Positions 6,591 to 9,584 of a stretch of DNA of 9,584 nt are shown here, piece after piece. The notes below the pieces were generated by a model that did not search any database, was not told the origin of the DNA, and was given only the letters and a program-made list of their open reading frames with translations. This DNA comes from Sphingomonas bacterium (lineage in GTDB: Bacteria > Pseudomonadota > Alphaproteobacteria > Sphingomonadales > Sphingomonadaceae). Within the stretch, counting starts at the first letter, position 1. Each line of letters opens with the position of its first letter. The translations under genes and the position numbers were made by a program. Location of the stretch: contig JAJAYY010000067.1 in NCBI GenBank assembly GCA_026785965.1, forward strand, positions 1 through 9,584. The letters are read 5' to 3'.

Positions 6591-8053
6591 AGAGCGCTAT
6601 CGTCATCGGGTCGGGCTTCGGCGGGCTCGCGCTCGCTATCCGGCTCCAGTCCGCGGGGATTCAGACGACCATCGTCGAAGCGCGCGACAAGCCCGGCGGG
6701 CGCGCTTATTACTGGGAACGCGACGGGCACATGTTCGACGCCGGACCGACCGTCATCACCGACCCCGACTGCCTCGAACGGTTATGGAAATTGTCGGGCG
6801 ACGACATTGCGAACGATGTCGAGCTAGTCCCGGTCAAGCCCTTTTACGCGCTCGATTGGCCCGACGGAACACGCTTCGATTACACCAATGACGACGAGTA
6901 TCTGTTCGCCCAGATCGCCGCGCTCAACCCCGCCGATGTCGAAGGCTACAAGCGCTTCCTCGCTTACTCCGCCGGGGTTTACGAAGAAGGCTATGTCAAG
7001 CTTGGCACCAAGGCATTCGAGAGCATTGGCGACATGCTCAAGGCCGCCCCTGCCCTGGCCAAATATCAGGCATGGCGCTCGGTCTATTCGATTGTCGCAA
7101 AGTTTGTGCAAGACGAACATTTGCGTCAGGCATTATCGTTCCACACCCTCCTCGTCGGTGGCAATCCGATGACCTGTTCGGCGATCTACGCGCTGATCCA
7201 CAAGCTCGAGCGTGACGCCGGCGTATGGTTCGCCAAGGGCGGGACGAACAGGCTTGTCGCGGGGATGGTCGCCTTGTTCGAACGCCTCGGCGGCGAGCTC
7301 CGACTCGACGATCCCGCAGTCGCGATCGAGGTCGTCGACGGCGTCGCCACGGCGGTGCGGACCAAGTCGGGCTGGCACGGCGAGGCCGATGCGGTCGCCT
7401 CCCACGGCGACATCGTCGCCAGCTACGGCCTGATCGAAGGCCACGCGAGGGGCGCGCAGCAGGTCAAGGCGCTCAAGCGCAAACGCTATTCGCCGTCCCT
7501 GTTCGTGCTCCACTTCGGGCTCGAGGGCAATTTCCCCGACATTGCCCACCACATGATCCTGTTCGGCCCGCGCTATAAGGAATTGCTCGGCGACATCTAC
7601 AACCGCGGCACGCTGGCGAGCGACCCCGCGCTCTACTTGCACCACCCGACCGCGACCGACCCGTCGATGGCGCCAGAGGGCTGCTCGACCTTCTATGTTC
7701 TCGCCCCAGTCCCGCATATGGGCAAGGCTCCGGTCGATTGGAGCGTCGAGGGCGAGCGCTACGCCGAAGTCATTCTCGACGTCCTCGAAGAACGGTTGAT
7801 TCCCGACATCCGCAGCCGCATCCGCACGCGCTTCCATTATGCGCCGAGCGATTTCCAGACCGACCTCTTCGCGCACTTGGGCTCGGCGTTCAGCCTCGAA
7901 CCCGTGCTTTGGCAGTCGGCCTGGCTGCGCACCCACAATCGCGACGACAAGATCCGCAATCTGTACTTCGTCGGTGCGGGCACTCATCCGGGCGCGGGCA
8001 TCCCCGGCGTCGTCGGATCGGCCGAGGCAACCGCCGGACTGATGCTGGCGTGA
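6587..8053 (+). CDS. crtI: Phytoene desaturase (lycopene-forming)
   Basis: A 488-residue FAD-dependent CrtI that carries out the successive desaturations of phytoene to lycopene. The N-terminal FAD loop is VIGSGFGG (6-13), followed by VEARDKPGGRAYYWERDG and FDAGPTVITDP. The C-terminal bacterial desaturase signature YFVGAGTHPGAGIPGVVGSAEA (460-481) is complete. Length matches the family. The start is GTG 6587, whose GTGA overlaps the crtY stop. A purine-rich GAGGGG at 6575-6580 lies six bases upstream, and the FAD-binding fold begins immediately. The frame is open further upstream, but that text is the crtY sequence in another frame. It is translationally coupled to crtY and crtB. The number of desaturation steps (four expected) cannot be read from sequence, though the downstream cyclase and hydroxylase imply lycopene. 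Confidence 0.96.
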   Translation: MKSAIVIGSGFGGLALAIRLQSAGIQTTIVEARDKPGGRAYYWERDGHMFDAGPTVITDPDCLERLWKLSGDDIANDVELVPVKPFYALDWPDGTRFDYTNDDEYLFAQIAALNPADVEGYKRFLAYSAGVYEEGYVKLGTKAFESIGDMLKAAPALAKYQAWRSVYSIVAKFVQDEHLRQALSFHTLLVGGNPMTCSAIYALIHKLERDAGVWFAKGGTNRLVAGMVALFERLGGELRLDDPAVAIEVVDGVATAVRTKSGWHGEADAVASHGDIVASYGLIEGHARGAQQVKALKRKRYSPSLFVLHFGLEGNFPDIAHHMILFGPRYKELLGDIYNRGTLASDPALYLHHPTATDPSMAPEGCSTFYVLAPVPHMGKAPVDWSVEGERYAEVILDVLEERLIPDIRSRIRTRFHYAPSDFQTDLFAHLGSAFSLEPVLWQSAWLRTHNRDDKIRNLYFVGAGTHPGAGIPGVVGSAEATAGLMLA

Positions 8054-8949
8054 ACGAGGCGCGGCAGCGACTGGTCGAGGAAGCCCAGCGGACGATCGCC
8101 GCGGGGTCGAAAAGCTTTCGCTTCGCCAGTCAGATCTTCGACCTCAAGACCCGCGAGCGCAGCTGGCTGCTCTACGCCTGGTGCCGCGCCTGCGACGACA
8201 TTACCGATGGCCAGACGCTCGGCCATGACGCCAAGCCACCCGAGAATCCTGCCGAACGCATCGCCTTCCTGCGCGAAACGACCGATCTGGCGCTTGCCGG
8301 AGCTGCGACCGGACTGGTCCCGTTCGATTCGCTCGCCGTGGTCGCGGCCGAGACGCGCATTCCTGCCGATCTGCCGCACGACCATCTCGCAGGGTTCACG
8401 CGCGATGCGGCGGGCTGGACCCCGACAAGCGAACAGGATCTGCTGTCCTATTGCTATCAAGTCGCGGGCGCGGTGGGGGTGATGATGGGGCATGTCATGG
8501 GGGTCGACCCCGCCGACCGCGACACGCTTGACCGCGCCTCGGACCTCGGAATCGCGTTCCAGTTGGCCAACATCGCGCGCGACCTCGCCGACGATGCGCG
8601 GGTCGGCAGGACCTATATTCCGAGCGAGTGGGGGCTCGACCCGGCGCGCCGCGACGACCGGATGGCGATCGCCCAGCGCCTTGCCTCGCTCGCCGAAACC
8701 TATCGCCGCTCATCGAAGGTCGGCGCGGCGCGGCTCCCCTTTCGCAGTCGCTGGGCGGTGCTCTCGGCGGCGGGCATCTATGGCGAAGTCGCGAGCCGCG
8801 CGGTCGCGCTCGGCCCACGCGCGTGGGAAGGACGGATCAGCATCTCGAAGGCCGAAAAATTCGCGTTGGTGATCGAGGCGTTCGGCGAAGCGCTGATGCC
8901 CGCCGCGAAAGTCAGCCGCGCTGGCTTGTGGACGCGCGACGCGGCTTAG
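8050..8949 (+). CDS. crtB: Phytoene synthase
   Basis: A 299-residue member of the squalene/phytoene synthase family that condenses two geranylgeranyl diphosphates to phytoene. The two Asp-rich, Mg-diphosphate-binding motifs are visible: DDITD (49-53) in YAWCRACDDITDG, and NIARDLADDA (D178, D182). Other family text includes SKSFRFAS, YCYQVAGAVGVMM (134-146) and GRTYIPSEW. Length is normal. The start is GTG 8050, overlapping the crtI stop as GTGA. No strong Shine-Dalgarno is present, so translation probably depends on coupling to crtI. It is the last gene of the operon; its TAG overlaps the end of the convergent crtZ by four bases. It needs GGPP from a crtE located elsewhere. Confidence 0.96.
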   Translation: MNEARQRLVEEAQRTIAAGSKSFRFASQIFDLKTRERSWLLYAWCRACDDITDGQTLGHDAKPPENPAERIAFLRETTDLALAGAATGLVPFDSLAVVAAETRIPADLPHDHLAGFTRDAAGWTPTSEQDLLSYCYQVAGAVGVMMGHVMGVDPADRDTLDRASDLGIAFQLANIARDLADDARVGRTYIPSEWGLDPARRDDRMAIAQRLASLAETYRRSSKVGAARLPFRSRWAVLSAAGIYGEVASRAVALGPRAWEGRISISKAEKFALVIEAFGEALMPAAKVSRAGLWTRDAA

Positions 8950-9470
8950 TCTGCTATCTTCGCTAGCGAAGATGGGCGCGGCCGCCTGATCCGCGCGCCA
9001 TCGCTCGATCCGAGCTCGGCCTTGAGCCGCTCGACCGGGGGGGCATAAATGAAGCCGAAGCTGACCGTCCCCTCACGGCTTTCGACCGCATGGTGGAGGC
9101 GATGCGCCTGGACGATGCGCTTGAAGTAGGGCGAGCGCGGGACGATGCGATGCTCGACGCGGCGGTGGACGATGACGTCGTGGAAGCCGAAATAGATCGC
9201 GCCATAAGCCGCGATCCCGGCCCCGACCCACGTCGCCCACTCGCCCCACCCCGCCTGGAGCCCGCCGTAGAGCAGGACGATCGACGGCACGGCGAAGATC
9301 ACGCCATAAAGGTCATTGAGCTCGAACCGCCCAAGCCGCTCGCGATGATGGCTTTCGTGGAGCAGCCAGCCGATCCGCCCGTGCATCACCCAGCGATGCA
9401 TGACGTAGGCGAAGCCCTCCATCACGGCGATCGTGGCGAGGAACAGGAACAGGCCGAAGATCAGCGACAT
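8946..9470 (-). CDS. crtZ: Beta-carotene 3-hydroxylase
   Basis: A 174-residue membrane di-iron hydroxylase of the CrtZ family that adds 3-OH groups to both beta-ionone rings, giving zeaxanthin from beta-carotene via cryptoxanthin. All histidine clusters are present: HRWVMH (25-30), HESHH (38-42), HDVIVH (97-102) with H107, and HRLHH (122-126). Hydrophobic segments lie near residues 3-24, 56-71 and 79-96. The C-terminal tail after about residue 143 is hydrophilic and variable. ATG 9470 is supported by AAGG (9478-9481) seven bases upstream. The gene faces crtB, overlapping its stop, and starts 18 bp after the stop of an unidentified same-strand gene, so it is probably transcribed with that gene and not with crtYIB. 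Confidence 0.95.
   Translation of the reverse strand: MSLIFGLFLFLATIAVMEGFAYVMHRWVMHGRIGWLLHESHHRERLGRFELNDLYGVIFAVPSIVLLYGGLQAGWGEWATWVGAGIAAYGAIYFGFHDVIVHRRVEHRIVPRSPYFKRIVQAHRLHHAVESREGTVSFGFIYAPPVERLKAELGSSDGARIRRPRPSSLAKIAD
8956..8973. terminator. Candidate bidirectional stem-loop between convergent crtB and crtZ
   Basis: ATCTTCGCTAGCGAAGAT is a perfect 18-bp palindrome that can form a 7-bp stem with a CTAG loop, extendable by one wobble and one C-G pair. It lies seven bases beyond the crtB stop and within the last codons of crtZ. It sits where a shared transcript end would be expected, but no T-run follows on either strand, so intrinsic termination is unproven. It could instead be a transcript-end stabiliser or a protein site. 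Confidence 0.35.
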
Positions 9471-9488
9471 GCCGCGCCCTTAGCAGCC

Positions 9489-9584
9489 TCAGGGCCGGTC
9501 GGCGAGGAAATGCATCAGCTGCGCCAGCGTTTCTTCCATCTGGTCCTGCATCTGGCTGACCAGTTCATTGTCGCGCATATGCTC
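9489..9584 (-). CDS. Unidentified protein, C-terminal fragment
   Basis: The last 31 codons and TGA of a gene that runs off the right edge. The visible tail is hydrophilic and probably helical, with QMQDQMEETLAQLMHFLADRP at the end and many Gln, Glu and Met residues that could form an amphipathic or coiled-coil helix. The frame is open to the window edge. The 18-bp spacing to crtZ suggests one transcript. The protein family cannot be recognised from this fragment. Confidence 0.6.
   Translation of the reverse strand, partial: EHMRDNELVSQMQDQMEETLAQLMHFLADRP

Overview
The window is GC-rich and densely packed, with a clear alphaproteobacterial character. A bacterial homologue of the NDUFS4-type complex I subunit, a carotenoid set of the crtY-crtI-crtB plus crtZ type, and a sterol-desaturase-like gene resembling crtG together suggest a yellow-pigmented sphingomonad (Sphingomonas or a relative). 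This assignment is inferred from gene content and not from any database match.

Left part (1-4236): this is housekeeping. It opens with the C-terminal two thirds of the HrpB helicase, which carries a curious in-frame stretch of hairpin sequence near 531-590. A short NDUFS4-like gene follows. A class III phosphodiesterase of the CpdA type on the minus strand is divergent from a non-hydrolysing UDP-GlcNAc 2-epimerase. A tRNA-Glu (anticodon TTC) follows, with a good TTGACA promoter that begins right after the epimerase stop codon.

Right part (4237-9584): this is a carotenoid locus. On the plus strand, crtY, crtI and crtB form a tight operon in which each junction is a GTGA stop/start overlap. 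Divergent from crtY, only 46 bp away, is a histidine-box membrane hydroxylase that I call a probable crtG. A DUF2141 signal-peptide protein is encoded partly within the 3' end of crtG. Convergent with crtB, and overlapping it by 4 bp, is the beta-carotene hydroxylase crtZ, which sits behind the tail of an unidentified gene at the window edge.

Read as a pathway: CrtB makes phytoene from two GGPP, CrtI desaturates it to lycopene, CrtY cyclises lycopene to beta-carotene, CrtZ 3-hydroxylates the rings to zeaxanthin, and the CrtG candidate would 2-hydroxylate them to caloxanthin and nostoxanthin. The GGPP synthase (crtE), idi, any ketolase (crtW) and any glycosyltransferase (crtX) are not in this window. 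No CRISPR array, insertion sequence, phage or defence gene was seen, and no intergenic gap exceeds 300 bases.
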